The notes beneath the pieces were generated by a model. It was not told the DNA's origin. It worked only from the letters and a program-made list of their open reading frames with translations, and made no database searches. The translations under genes were made by a program, and so were the position numbers. 64,000 bases of DNA from the NCBI RefSeq assembly GCF_963576615.1, contig NC_088714.1, positions 1,240,001-1,304,000 on the forward strand, read 5' to 3'. Shown here in pieces: positions 11,174-23,900 of the stretch. This DNA comes from Watersipora subatra (taxonomy: Eukaryota; Bryozoa; Gymnolaemata; Cheilostomatida; Watersiporidae). Within the stretch, counting starts at the first letter, position 1, and each line of letters opens with the position of its first letter.

Positions 11174-12057
11174 TTAAAGGTTGACTTGCAACAAAATTCA
11201 CATTACAGTTATTTGGTATCAAAAGATTCACCATGTCTTACTCTGTTGTGTTGTAAGTGCCAAATATGTGGAAATGTGATTACAAGCTCTTAAAAGCTCA
11301 AAAACGAAAAGCCGCTGTAGATTGGAATCTCTTTATTTCGATGACGTAACCACGAAATTTGATTATCGTCTTGTCACGTATGTTCTCACGTGAATTGAAA
11401 GGCCTATAAAAAGCTCAATATAAAACTTATCGTAGTACTAGTTTATGACAAACACTTCGGGTTTTACCGAAGACCCCGTATCAAATATAGATGCTCACTA
11501 CTTTACAGTTTTGTTTCAGCATTATTCTATCGTCAAGTCGTAATCTGATCATGTGACCCAATACTTTGCAAATAATTTTTGCAGCACTTTTCGATTATCA
11601 CAGGTGACCAACAGGATCATCATGATTATCAGACAATGATATGTACTCCTTCGAGCTAAGGTTAAAAAGTTTAACGATTTTTTACGGTAAGTTATAAGAT
11701 ATCAGTGCTAAAAGTGACAGCATTAAAATGACGATAAAACAGACGCGTAAAAACAATAGACATAGTTTTATCGAATGCGTGAAGTATATTTGTGAAAATA
11801 TTTCGACGAATAAGGTTGCAAGAAAGTGTAAACAGAAACCATCTCTCACAACTACATCACATTTGAGCCGTTTTGGAAAGGGAATCCAAACTACGGCGGT
11901 CTTGTGTGGCTGCGATTTTCTGTTCGTTTTTGAGCTTTTAAGAGCTTGTAATCACCTTTCCGCATATTTTGCACCTACAACACAACAATGTAAGACATGG
12001 TGAATCTTTTCATAGCAAATAACGGTAATGTGAATTTTGTTGCAAGTCAACCTTTAA
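11174..12057. mobile_element. TTAA fold-back element, copy 1 (full length)
   Basis: TTAA at 11174-11177 and 12054-12057 flank an element starting AGGTTGACTTGCAACAAAAT and ending in its inverse. The inverted repeats run about 130-160 bp (through CTTAAAAGCTCAAAAACGAA). The interior, about 600 bp, has a short hairpin TTCGGGTTTTACCGAAG and no recognisable transposase, so it is non-autonomous. A short open frame (11728-12003) is not conserved in copy 2. Confidence 0.85.
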
Positions 12058-13090
12058 TATAAACTTACACAGCCAACAAGATGGTTTCAGGCAAAGACTT
12101 CTCTGCATAACTCAACTAAGCTCTACTTGCTATGACTTGGCCCGTGCTTCTGAATACTCATCTACCAAGCATGCAGTCATCTTAGATTTCAAAGAGGCTG
12201 TTAACAAGGTACTTCACAAACTCCTCATACAACAGATCCGATGAATTGACAAGATAGGTGTTAACATACTAAATTAGATTCAAGACCTCTTCACAAACAG
12301 AACCCAGTGAATTGTGATGAATGGCAGTCATGTGACGTAACCGTAAACATTAGAGTTCCACACGAATCTCTCCTGGATTCCAAAGTTATTTCTAATAAAC
12401 AAATATCAACAAGCTCACTCGATAGACTGCAATGTTGACCTATATGTGAACAATACTCTGCTTTATGCAAAAGTCAACAGTAAGAAAGATGAGTGTGCCT
12501 TCCAGTGTAGTCTAGACTATCTCTTTGAGTGGCCGCTCAAGCAAAAAATGTCTTAGAGCACCAAAAATGTTAATTTAAATATTGTTATATTATGTATAAT
12601 AATATGCTAATTCTGCGGCAAAAACAAACTTGTCCTCCAGTAAACCTTAGATAGTATTTCTATTTGACATGTTGAACTACATATCTGAATGCTCTAGTTT
12701 AGTGAAATCTAAAGTTTGATGGTCATATGACAACAAAGATCAGCAGTGCAAGTCGGATGTTTTGGGGGTTTAAATATGATATTCAAGAAGACTCCACAAA
12801 GCTCCTACTATCGTCTCTGCCAACCAAGTAAACACGCCACATATGGGATTCTCCTGACAAATTAACTAAAGCAGCCATTGTACAAGTTCAGCACCAGGCA
12901 GTGCGCTTATAAAAAATATAAAAGAGAGAATGCTCTCGAGTGAAGGCATTTCTCATCAGACTGCAACGAAATTGCCACCTAACAACACACAGATGATGTA
13001 ATCCAGGCTTCAGACATAGGCAAAACCAAAATTTGTCCAATTTTTGCTATCACAACTTCCTACCCAACATCCATATGATACATGAGAGTA
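12058..13090 (+). mobile_element. Decayed non-LTR reverse transcriptase fragment
   Basis: Plus-strand pieces include VILDFKEAVNKVLHKLL (RT motif with DF...FDxVxHxxLL), LYVNNTLLYAKVNSKKDE in the place of the YADD motif, and ATYGILLTN with VQHQAVRLIK at the C-terminal end. Many stops and shifts show long decay. The catalytic Asp pair is lost. It begins immediately after the TTAA fold-back element at 11174-12057. Confidence 0.65.
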
Positions 13091-14850
13091 ACATGAGGAT
13101 TGGCTTATAAAACTTTACAATACAAGGTTGACTGCAAAATGACGCTCAGTTTTAAATATATTAAAACCACTTCAACTAAATTATGCACTCTCATGGGTGC
13201 CTCTAAAATGCTTTCTTGTAAAATGTTGTATTCTCTTTGAGGTAGAAATGCAAACATTATCGTAGCAAAAACAAAACGGAGGTTAGCTCTAATAACCGAT
13301 GTTTTAGCAGTCATGTTAATCAGCGTATAAACACTAAAACTCCCGTATTATAAAACACGTAATTTTTCATGTTCAACTATCAAAACTATGCCAGCAAAGC
13401 GTAACGATTCAATATGATAAACCTCCCCATCGTAAGCGAAGCGGCGAAGAGAAAATTTGTTCGTATGGTTACAGGGTATGAAGCTTTGCCCAATGCTCAG
13501 CCAGTATGTACAATGTGAACCAATAGAAATAGAGACTGGCGCCACGCCTTCTGTATTGACCGGCCGGTTTTTGTCACTTTCAAAAAGTTAAGCATTTCCA
13601 CAAACTCATTTAATAGCTAACGGGGGTTAGCTGCTATCCTCCGACTGGAGTAGTAAAACGTTCAGCATTTTGTTTGCCGCTCCGCTTTATTGGTCAGTAG
13701 TACTATGTAATATAGCTAGAGCAGTGGCTCTAGCTACTTAACGTCTCGGGTATGAAATTCTCCGACTCCAAAGCGTCACAGGTTTTAGATTCACAGACAC
13801 ATGACTTTGCAAAAAGTTTCTTTAGAAATACTGTACATATTCTATGTATGCTGAGTTCATATCATAATGCCTTTACTTCGGATCCTACTTTGGGTGATAT
13901 TGTGTTTTTAAAACTTTGTATATATTATATACAATTTGGAGTTTTTTCACACTGGGTGCTATATAAACGCAAAAATTAGTTGTTAAATTTGAATGCTGTT
14001 ATAGAGTTGCGGGAGTGTTGACTCGCTCTTCAAAGTAAGTACAGGCAGAAGTTTTGTGCATTTTTGTTTAATTGAATACTTATTAAGTTACGAAACTGAC
14101 AAATATTTCTCTGAAATTACGGAGTCTGAAGAAATTACAAACAGTTTTTTATTTGTGTTAAGTTATTGACATTTGTTTGCCTGATGACAATGTAAGACGT
14201 CATTGGCCGCTATTCGATTTGTGTTATAACATGTATGTTATAACATTTGTGTAATAACATGCATAGTTTCAACATAACACCTTGTAAATAAACCTTGTCA
14301 GTAGATAACAACTTCTTTTTTAGCATTCATTTCTAGTTTGCCGCGACCATCTTTATGTCAGAATCATTATTCACTTGTGAAAGCAGCAAAGTGACATAAG
14401 CTTACACTGTATTGTAAGTGAGTAGAATCACTGAGCATTGATATAACTAATATGTGATTTTCTTATGGTATTGAAGTGATCTGCAGATCACTTGTTTGCA
14501 CTGATGCATTGCCAATAGCTGTTTTATGTTAACTGCATGTAATTAGTAGTTTTAGAGAAAATAACTCATTAAAGAATTTGTCTTGAGTCTAAATATTGCT
14601 GTGATATAATACAAGTTTCAAACGACTGTGACCTCAGGGCTTGAGTTAAGCGAGTTCAGAAATTATAGATGCTAGAGGTATCAGGGTCTTTATGAATATC
14701 AACTAATATTAAAAGACAGCTTGAGAGCATCCAAACATTTTTGCTCTATGCATTCTTATGTGATCAGGGCTATTTGACTGAGTGCTATAGAAGTCCAAAT
14801 CAACTACTAGTATTCATATATCTATTAGTACCTAAAGTTGGTAGTTCTCA
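13091..14850. other. Intergenic region before the TTLL gene
   Basis: Contains the candidate TATA/donor leader at 13960-14034. Short open frames at 13105-13979 have no similarity. Otherwise nothing is recognised. Confidence 0.4.
13960..14034 (+). promoter_or_regulatory. Candidate core promoter and 5' UTR exon upstream of the TTLL gene
   Basis: TATATAAA at 13960-13967 is followed about 70 bases later by CAAA|GTAAGTACAGG, a strong 5' splice site at 14034/14035. A TATA box and then a short leader with a good donor is what a first non-coding exon would look like. No transcript evidence is available. Confidence 0.22.
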
Positions 14851-14902
14851 CATGTTGTTACTGTTGCACACTATTTTAGTATATAACATCCTGAGACTCA
14901 TC

Positions 14903-14947
14903 ATGATTTTGTGTGACCGAGAGGGCAACTGTGGAACTACCCACAAA
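14903..14947 (+). CDS. Candidate first coding exon of the TTLL gene
   Basis: An ATG at 14903 opens 15 codons (MILCDREGNCGTTHK) that end at AAA|GTAAGT in phase 0, exactly the phase needed by the exon at 15165, which has no usable ATG before its membrane segment. The frame is also open upstream to an ATG at 14852, which would add 17 mostly hydrophobic residues. There is no similarity support. Confidence 0.35.
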
Positions 14948-17900
14948 GTAAGTTCTTTTCCATCAAGGTAATCTTGCGTTACTTGGTATTGAATTTGCTG
15001 TAAAATTACCTCAAGAGCTTATGTTTGATAGTCAATTTCTATTTCTTGAAACTGCTTCTGGCCATTCTCTTTCCACATTCTCTACTGATAAATAGGGTAT
15101 GAAAGTGCAATAACTGACCACTATAAGCAAGGCTGTTATTAAGCCAGTACTTATTGCTTTGCAGGACCACAGGCTATCTCCTGTAGGCAGAATCACAAGT
15201 ATTTGTCGACTTTCTTCGAGAAATCTGAGGCACTACACTAATTTTCCTACTTTTCTGTTACTGGTCACATTATTCATTGGCTGTCTTACTCTGCACGAGA
15301 TACGAAAGCTCAACAGGAACTCTCGTGTTGGAGTATCCACTGTCAAATCTGGAGCTCTTCATCCTAACATGGTCAATATTGGAAACCGACAAGCGTGGAT
15401 TAAAGCAAAGCATGTATGCACATATTTTACTATTTTTTAAGGCACTTTTCATTCGTGCATACATACTTTCTTGCACATGACATGCTGTGGGACTTTATAC
15501 ATTCATACATACATACCGCAGTGCACATGACATGTTGTGAGACTTTATACATGCATACCGTAGTGCACATGACATGTTGTGGGACTTCATACATAGATAC
15601 TGTTATGCACATGGCCTGGTGTAAGACTTATTTTTTTCAATATCCGTTCATTTATTACTGCGCCATTTAGTTATTTATATATTATACATGTATGTTCATC
15701 TATACATATAAATTTGTGTGTCGTCTCTCTTATGTCCTGTTATAGCGATTAAGTTTTAGGAACGAAAAATCCACCTCACACTAAAGTTCAAATCAGAACC
15801 TTCAGTTCTGCAGACAGGGGCACTATTTATTACACTACGCATCCGACTGGCCATAATAATGAATAATTGTGCACGTACTTATTACACCAGTTAAAATACG
15901 CATAATTAAAGCGCATGTGAAATTCCTATTGGTTAACAATAGCACGCTTGAAGATGATGATTATGTAAGGATTATAAATACACTAATAAACACAAGCTAG
16001 CTTGTGTTTATTAAGCTTAGTAGTTATGCAACCTGGCTTTAGACACGGCTCTTATTATAGTAAAAACTTAGATTAACTTCAGTTACTAGCTTAAGCTACT
16101 CAAATTCATTGGGTTACTATTTTATCACCCGAGCAATGCCGGGCATCCGGCATGTGTATTTATAGAATAAGAAACCTTTCATGTTGCAATAGTTCACATC
16201 GCCACTTTGGTAGATACTTATACAGCTGGCTTTATATTGATAGCTAGAAACTGGCTACCTCAAGCATGTAACGGGAGTGTTGGAATCCCTTGGATACTCA
16301 CTTGATGGTGGTACATACAGTGATTGGAATGTTATGTGGGCACATGATTACCCATTCGGTGATGCCAAACTCAAGGAGGTCATGCTAAACCTTAAACCTC
16401 ACCAAAAGGTTAGTTTGTGTAAAAGTAGGGCTAATGTACAACGTTTTGACATGGAAAAATTACTTTTTCAACTCTGGCTTGATTTGATGTGTCACAACAC
16501 GAAATCACATTGCGGAACAGGCAAGGTGCCCTACCTACTACCTGGGCACATCTACTACCTGCGTTGCTTTGATTTTTTACACCGTGTAATAATCTTGCAG
16601 AGCTGAGGACAGCTAATAAATGCTTGATTTTATTTCTTGCAGCAGGAACTTACTATGAGCAGCGGGCACCAAATAACTTGCATTCTAAATAACCATGATT
16701 AGGCCAGTTGTTTTATGTGATTGTTTCTAAAGGATACTTATTGCACTTACATATGACTAACTAAGGATTTTAGTAGATACGATGCTACTAGCGTATTGAT
16801 AGCTAAATATGAATACATTGGAGGATATCTTGAATCTAGCTGGACCTGAATCTGGATAATATCTTGAATGATTTCTTGGAAAAAATTCTAATAAATGTTC
16901 TCTGTAGTAGGTGGAGGTCAAGTGAATAGTAAGAGATATAAGACCTTGCTTAGCATGTCATCCTTACTGAGGTCGTTGATATTATACATGTAAATTGATT
17001 TCCTAGTTAAGCACACTGACCGTTAGTAATAGGCTTTTTCTCTCTATTTGGTAAACCTGAGTTGGTGTTTGTGGACGAGTTGTATACTTTTAGGTGAATA
17101 AGTGGCCTGGCTCAGGCTATGTAACTAGTAAGGTATCTCTGGCAACCAGCTCTATCAGACATATACCCAAGGCATTTCAGTTGCCGGCTCGGGCAAACGA
17201 GTTCAAGGCCTATGTGAGTACATTATACCCTATTCCATTATTGGCTATGCTGTTCTATTATACGCTGTTCTATTATACGCCGTTCTATTATACGCCGTTC
17301 TATTATACGCCGTTCTATTATACGCCGTTCTATTATACGCCGTTCTATTATACGCCGTTCTATTATACGCCGTTCTATTATACGCCGTTCTATTATACGC
17401 CGTTCTATTATACGCCGTTCTATTATACGCCGTTCTATTATACGCCGTTCTATTATACGCCGTTCTATTATACGCCGTTCTATTATACGCCGTTCTATTA
17501 TACGCCGTTCTATTATACGCCGTTATATTATACGCCGTTATATTATACGCCGTTCTATTATACACGGTTCTATTATACGTTGTTTTATTATAGGCCGTTT
17601 TATTATACACGGTTCTATTATACGCTGTTTTATTATACCCTGCTCTATTATACGCTGTGTTATTGTACGCTGTGTTATTGTCAGTGCTCTCTTATACGCT
17701 GTTATATTCTACGCTGTTATATTATACGCTGCTCTATTATACGCTGTTATATTATACGCTGTTATATTATACGCTGTTATATTATATGCCGTTCTATTAT
17801 AAGCCGTTATATTATACGCTGTTCTATTATACGCTGTTCTATTATACGCTGTTCTATTATACGCTGTTCTATTATACATTGTTCTATTGTACGCCGTTCT

Positions 17901-20900
17901 ATTATACGCTGTTCTGTTATACGCTGCTCTATTATACGTTGTTTTATTATACGTTGCTCTATTATACGCTGTTATATTATACATGCTGTTATATTATACG
18001 CCGTTCTATTATAAGCCGTTATATTATACCCTGTTCTATTATACGCTGTTCTATTATACGCTGTTCTATTATGCGCTGTTCTATTATACGCTGCTCTATT
18101 ATACGTCGTTTTATTATACGCCATTATATTATTTGCCGTTATATTATACGCCGTTATATTATACGCCGTTATATTATACGCCGTTATATTATACGCCGTT
18201 ATATTATACGCCGTTATATTATACGCCGTTATATTATACGCCGTTATATTATACGCCGTTATATTATACGCCGTTCTATTATACACTGTTCCATTATACA
18301 CTGTTCCATTATACACTGTTCCATTATTTGTTATTTTGTAATACAATATTTTATTATATGTTATTTTGCAAAAGTTAAATGTTTGACCAAAGGTTGGTCA
18401 CATTTTGTTCACAAAAACTTTATCTTAGCCTGCATGTAAGTGTTCAGCTCACCCAATGGCATCAAATTTCACTGCAGTAGACTGTATGAACTAGGAGAGA
18501 GTTTAACTAAAGTTGTGTTCTCCTCTGAACTAGATGCTGCTAAACACTGTTTACAGGCTGAGGCTCACCCCGATACACTCTGGGTTCAGAAGAGTAACAA
18601 ACACAGAGGAATAAGGATAACTCCCGTTTCTGGTGAATGAATACGCTGAGTGTACTTTAGCTAGTATAGCCTTAGACATACAACAAATTAAGTGAGGGAT
18701 ATTTGTGGGGCAGGTGTCATTTTAGCTTGCTCTGTGTTGTTAGCTTTGGGTAAACATTTGCATTTCATCTGTTGCATAATCTTTTCCAGTCAAATATTGC
18801 ATTTGTTTTGTTCGGGTCATGCAGTTTATTTGCTTTACTACTGATAGAGAACTTGTGTGGAATTTATTTTGTTAAAGTTATTGGTTATAGTCTCTCTTGC
18901 GGTTGGTCACTTCAACAATGACTGTCTTCTGATTTAGGCTTTATCACTGACTTTCATGCAGCTCTGTTTTTTGCCTTCTTTGCAGCTTTGTTTTCACCTT
19001 CTCTTACCATCTGTTTGTGTCTAGTTACCTCAACTTCATGTTACGCTTAGCTACTTCTTTGTATCTCAGTCTGGGTCGGCCCAGGTTTCTCTTTTTGTAT
19101 GATTGTTTCATAGATGCTTCGTAGTCCTACCTTTAGTGTTGGTGAAAGTGAATTAATAATGTCGTTAATATTACACTCAGCTACATCTTTCTAACTCAGT
19201 CAGGGTCAGTCTTGATTCCTCTTTCCCTTATAGAGCTGTGAATATAATAGTTGCCGTGGCATCCTGTGCACGTGTCTCAGCCATCGTAGGTCTTTTTCTA
19301 TCAGAATGTCTGACAGGATGGGTGACCATCCCGTCATAGGATTTCAATGTTCTTGACCTTATCTTTGCAAGTGAGATTTATTTTGCTGAGTAGTTGTCTC
19401 ATCATGACTACATGCAGTTTCTTCACTTGCGTTTGGTACACTGTTCCGGTCTTAGCTCCATATAATAGGGCTCTTAGGATTACAGCTCTGTATTCCTTAC
19501 AATTAGCTTTGAGGGTTACACGCTTGCTCCTCCACAAACGATTATAAAGTTTTCCAAAGGAAACACTGGCAGTTCCAAATCTGTGACTAAGTTCTTTATC
19601 AATTTTGACATTACTGGATACGGTACTACCAGGTATCCAAAATCTGTACAGTGTGGACGGCTTCTATTGGTTATAGTATATATTACGATTTTTAATGTAT
19701 TTGTGATATTTTGTTAGCCGTAGTATATGTTCTGTATTCTATTAACTATAGTATATATTATTTGTTGTATTAGCTATAGTATATGTTATGTATTGTATTA
19801 GCTATAGTATATGTTATGTGTTGTATTAGCTATAGTATATGTTATGTATTCTATTAGCTATAGTATATGTTATGTATTGTATTAGCTATAGTATATGTTA
19901 GGTATTGTATTACTGTAGCTATAGTATATGTTATGTATCCTAATAGCTATAGTATATGTTATGTATTCTATTAGCTATAGTATATGTTATGTATTCTATT
20001 AGCTATAGTATATGTTATGTGTATTAGCTATAGTATATGTTATGTATTGTATTACTGTAGCTATAGTATATGTTATGTATCTTATTAGCTATAGTATATG
20101 TTATTTGTTGTATTAGCTATAGTATATGTTATGTATTGTATTGGCTATAATATGTTATGTATTTTATTAACTATAGCATATATTATTTGTTGTATTAGCT
20201 GTAGTATATGTTATGTATTGTATTGGCTATAATATGTTATGTATTCTATTAACTATTGTATATGTTATTTGTTGTATTAGCTATATTATATGTTATGTAT
20301 TGTATTGGCTGTAATATGTTATGTATTCTATTGACTATAGTATATATTGTGTCCAATTATTTTTGTACAATTACCGAAGGTTTCATTAAATTATTTGGAA
20401 CGTTAGCCAAAATTCTTCACATCTTATGCTAGGGCCGAACTACAATGCCCCTTTATGACGAGAACATTTTTTTATTTTGCTCCAGTTTGCAGAAAACTTC
20501 CAGACGCGTGAATGCTTATGCTCGCTTGCTGTTACAGATCGCTGTCAAAACCATTCTACATTCAACACAACCAACTTTCAAACTGTGTATATTACACAGC
20601 AGCTTGCCATTTTACTTCTAATATTGCATTTCTCCTATTGCAGGGGAGAGATATAAACATATCTTTTCCTTTCATTATTGCTGTTTGTTGTACATAATAA
20701 CACCCAGTACATTACAGCTACCATTGCAGTTATCCTATTGCACTGCAGTGCCATTTGACTGCTAATATTGCATTTCTCAACCAGCAGTACCTTTTCTTTT
20801 TTCCAATATCACTTTGGTCGTGGGCTGTATGACAGGGGAATTTCTAGTATATGTTATGTATTCTAATAGCTATGGTATATGTTATGTATCCTAATAGCTA

Positions 20901-23900
20901 TAGTATATGTTATGTATCGTTATAGCTATAGTATATGTTATGTATCGTAATAGCTATAGTATATGTTATGTATCGTAATAGCTATAGTATATGTTATGTA
21001 TCGTAATATCTATAGTATATGTTATGTATCGTAATAGCTATAGTATATGTTATGTATTGTAATAGCTATAGTATATGTTATGTATCCTAATAGCTATAGT
21101 ATATGTTCGATATCTATTCAGCTATAGCATGGTATATATTTGTGGTGAGAATGACTCTTACCATATTATATAAAACTGCAAAATACACATTAAAATTAAG
21201 GATTTCTACACCGACTGCTTTGAATCTCTTTAAATACAATCACACAGACACACAAGCTAATAATAAATTCTCCTCATGGCTCTCATAGGCATTGTCTACC
21301 TTCCTTTCTAGTTCTAAATGTTTTGTTGTTATAATCTATTTGCTTTCACAAGATCAACTGTGCTTTACATAGATGAAATTATTTTCCAGCGATACGTTTT
21401 TTAGCCTATAATAATTCTTCTGTCCTTTTGCTATTTATTAGACTACTCTTCAGTCCTTTTGCTATTCATTAGACTATTCCTCAGTCCTTTTGCTATTCAT
21501 TAGACTATTCCTCAGTCCTTTTGCTATTTATTAGTCTATTCCTCAGTCCTTTTGCTATTTATATATTAGCCTATTCCTCAGTCCTTTTGCTATTTATTAG
21601 ACTACTCTTCAGTCCTTTTGCTATTTATTAGCCTATTCCTCAGTCCTTTTGCTATCCTTTAGACTATTTCTCAGTCCTTTTGCTATTTATTAGTCTATTC
21701 TTCAGTCCTTTTGCTATTTATTAGTCTATTCTTCAGTCCTTTTGGTATTTATTAGCCTATTCGTCAATCATTTCGCTATTTGTTAGCCTATTCCTCAGTC
21801 CTTTTGCTATTCATTAGAATATTCTTCAGTCCTTTTGTTAACTATTAGACTATTCTTCAGTCCTATACATGTATTTATGTTTCAATTCCCTTCTTCTGCA
21901 ATTTGCCATGCTTCATTTCATAATTTCACAATTTTCATCACTTGTAATGACATGCATACATATGGCTGCACTTTATTTTTTTCCTTGGACTCAAAAATAA
22001 GCAATGCATTATGCAGTTACATACAGTTGCAGCAATTACAAACATAGAGCTATTCTGTCTCGGTACTAACATAGTATCACCGCTTAGAAAATGGAAGGTT
22101 AATTTCTTTCGAATTCTTTCCAAGGTTTGGATCTGTCTATGGGAAACACATTTATCCAGCAGTACGTCGATAAGCCATTAATAATAGACAAGAAGAAGTT
22201 TGATATCGGAATCTATACTATTATCACTTCAATCTCTCCTCTCAGGATCTATATTATTGACCATGAGTTCCTCCTCAGGTAACTGTATCAACACTCTTTA
22301 CATTTATCATTTTAATCCCTCCTCCTCAGTCAACCGAGTGTGTAACTTTATTTGTTGGGTTTCTATGCATCGCTTATGGTCTACTAAAATGCTAGGGATT
22401 GTGTTGCAGGAGTTCTATGAAATAACTGGTTCCGGAATCCTTGTTCAGTTTACCGACGGTGAATTTCTATTGATACTGAGGCATTCAGTACAAGTGTGCT
22501 ATGCCGCTCACATAAGGAGCCCTTCTCGATTATGGATAGCCTGCACTACGTAGTTTAAGGGAAACTTTTGGTATACAAACGACCTTGAGGACAAAACGTA
22601 TCTAGATCGTATGCATAGTTTATAAGGCAATGTAATGCCTAACCAAAACTTCTTAATATCGTGAATTTGCAGATTAACACGCTGGTAGCTGTAGGATGCA
22701 CATTGTCGATTTATTAAAAAGTTCCTAAGCGCATATGATCATTCGTGAGTACGCACGCATTTCATGTGCCTTGGTAAAAGCCTACTCTCCCTTTTTGTCT
22801 AGTTCTTTCCAAAGCACCATCACTCTATAAATATTGTCTGTAAGTCTCTATTGCAGCAAAAATGATGAACAGTTTCTAAGTCTGTGTAATATTGATTTAA
22901 ATATGGGTTTTTGCCATCACCACAAATTGTTCCCTCTATAGTCAGACAACTCCTTACTAGCAAATTTATTGCTGAGAGATATACTGAATAGATTTAATAA
23001 TTGTGGTCTACCACTTTAGTTACTAAAATCAAGGACAACACTGGAGAATTACATGTTGCAAATTCATATCATGTTTTATATATTCTGACGCTATATAAAT
23101 ATATATAAATGAAAATATACATTTATATACCCTATATCTCCATTTATTTATAACTAGACCGTTGGCATAGATTAAAATAATAATAGGTTTTAACCTATTC
23201 CATCACTCTAGTTAGTTAAAACACTCCACATTTTTCAGCGCGTAGGATGCTTTTAGCGGTAGGCCATCTATATATCATATATATATTATCTCCATCTATA
23301 TATATTTTATGGTTTTATCGGTTGAAAATGAATATAATATTTTTTGCTTGCCTTACCAGTTGTATTCTATACAGATTCTACAGCATGGCAGTCTAAGCCC
23401 ATATCAATAAACGTTTTATTAGTCTTGTTTGCAGAGCCCTTCACTGACACATCCATACAGGTTGTTGTAGAAACATTAAAAATTAGCACGCACTCATCAG
23501 CTTGTTGAGTATGACGACTGACCATGGAAACATTCATAACATTCTGAGTGCATATATGTATGACAAGAATAGATGACGAGGAACCTTTCAAATATATTAC
23601 AGCTTCTAAGATTTGAGAAAAATATGTTTTAGACTAGTTTGCTTTATTATAGTAAACTGAAAGCTTGTTTGTATAATTATATTAATCATTGTTTTTGTAG
23701 ATTCTGCTATGAAGAGTATTATCCATTTGATGCGTCAAATGTTAATAAATACATAGTGGCCGATGAATACACTCCCATATGGGAGATACCTTCTCTCAAC
23801 AAGTACTATGGCAATGGCTTCTCCGCCAAATTCTCATTCAGTCAATATCTCAGAGATGAAGGTAGAGATCCTTCTGGAATATTCCAAGATATCGAAAGCA

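Noticed and set aside
11728-12003. Open frame inside fold-back copy 1 as a transposase
   Set aside because: It is interrupted in copy 2, overlaps the terminal repeat, and has no transposase motif.
13752-13979. MKFSDSKASQVLDS open frame as a first TTLL exon
   Set aside because: No donor in phase with 15165 and no similarity; the second half is AT-rich noise leading into the TATA-like site.
17094-18439. Long Tyr/Phe/Ile-rich repeat frames (FYYTP-type)
   Set aside because: A 15-bp array opens several frames at once. Only 17094-17213 is coding, ending at a good GTGAGT donor.
18440-18556. Upstream extension of the TTLL exon at 18557
   Set aside because: The peptide has no family similarity and the GTTTACAG acceptor at 18556 joins in phase.
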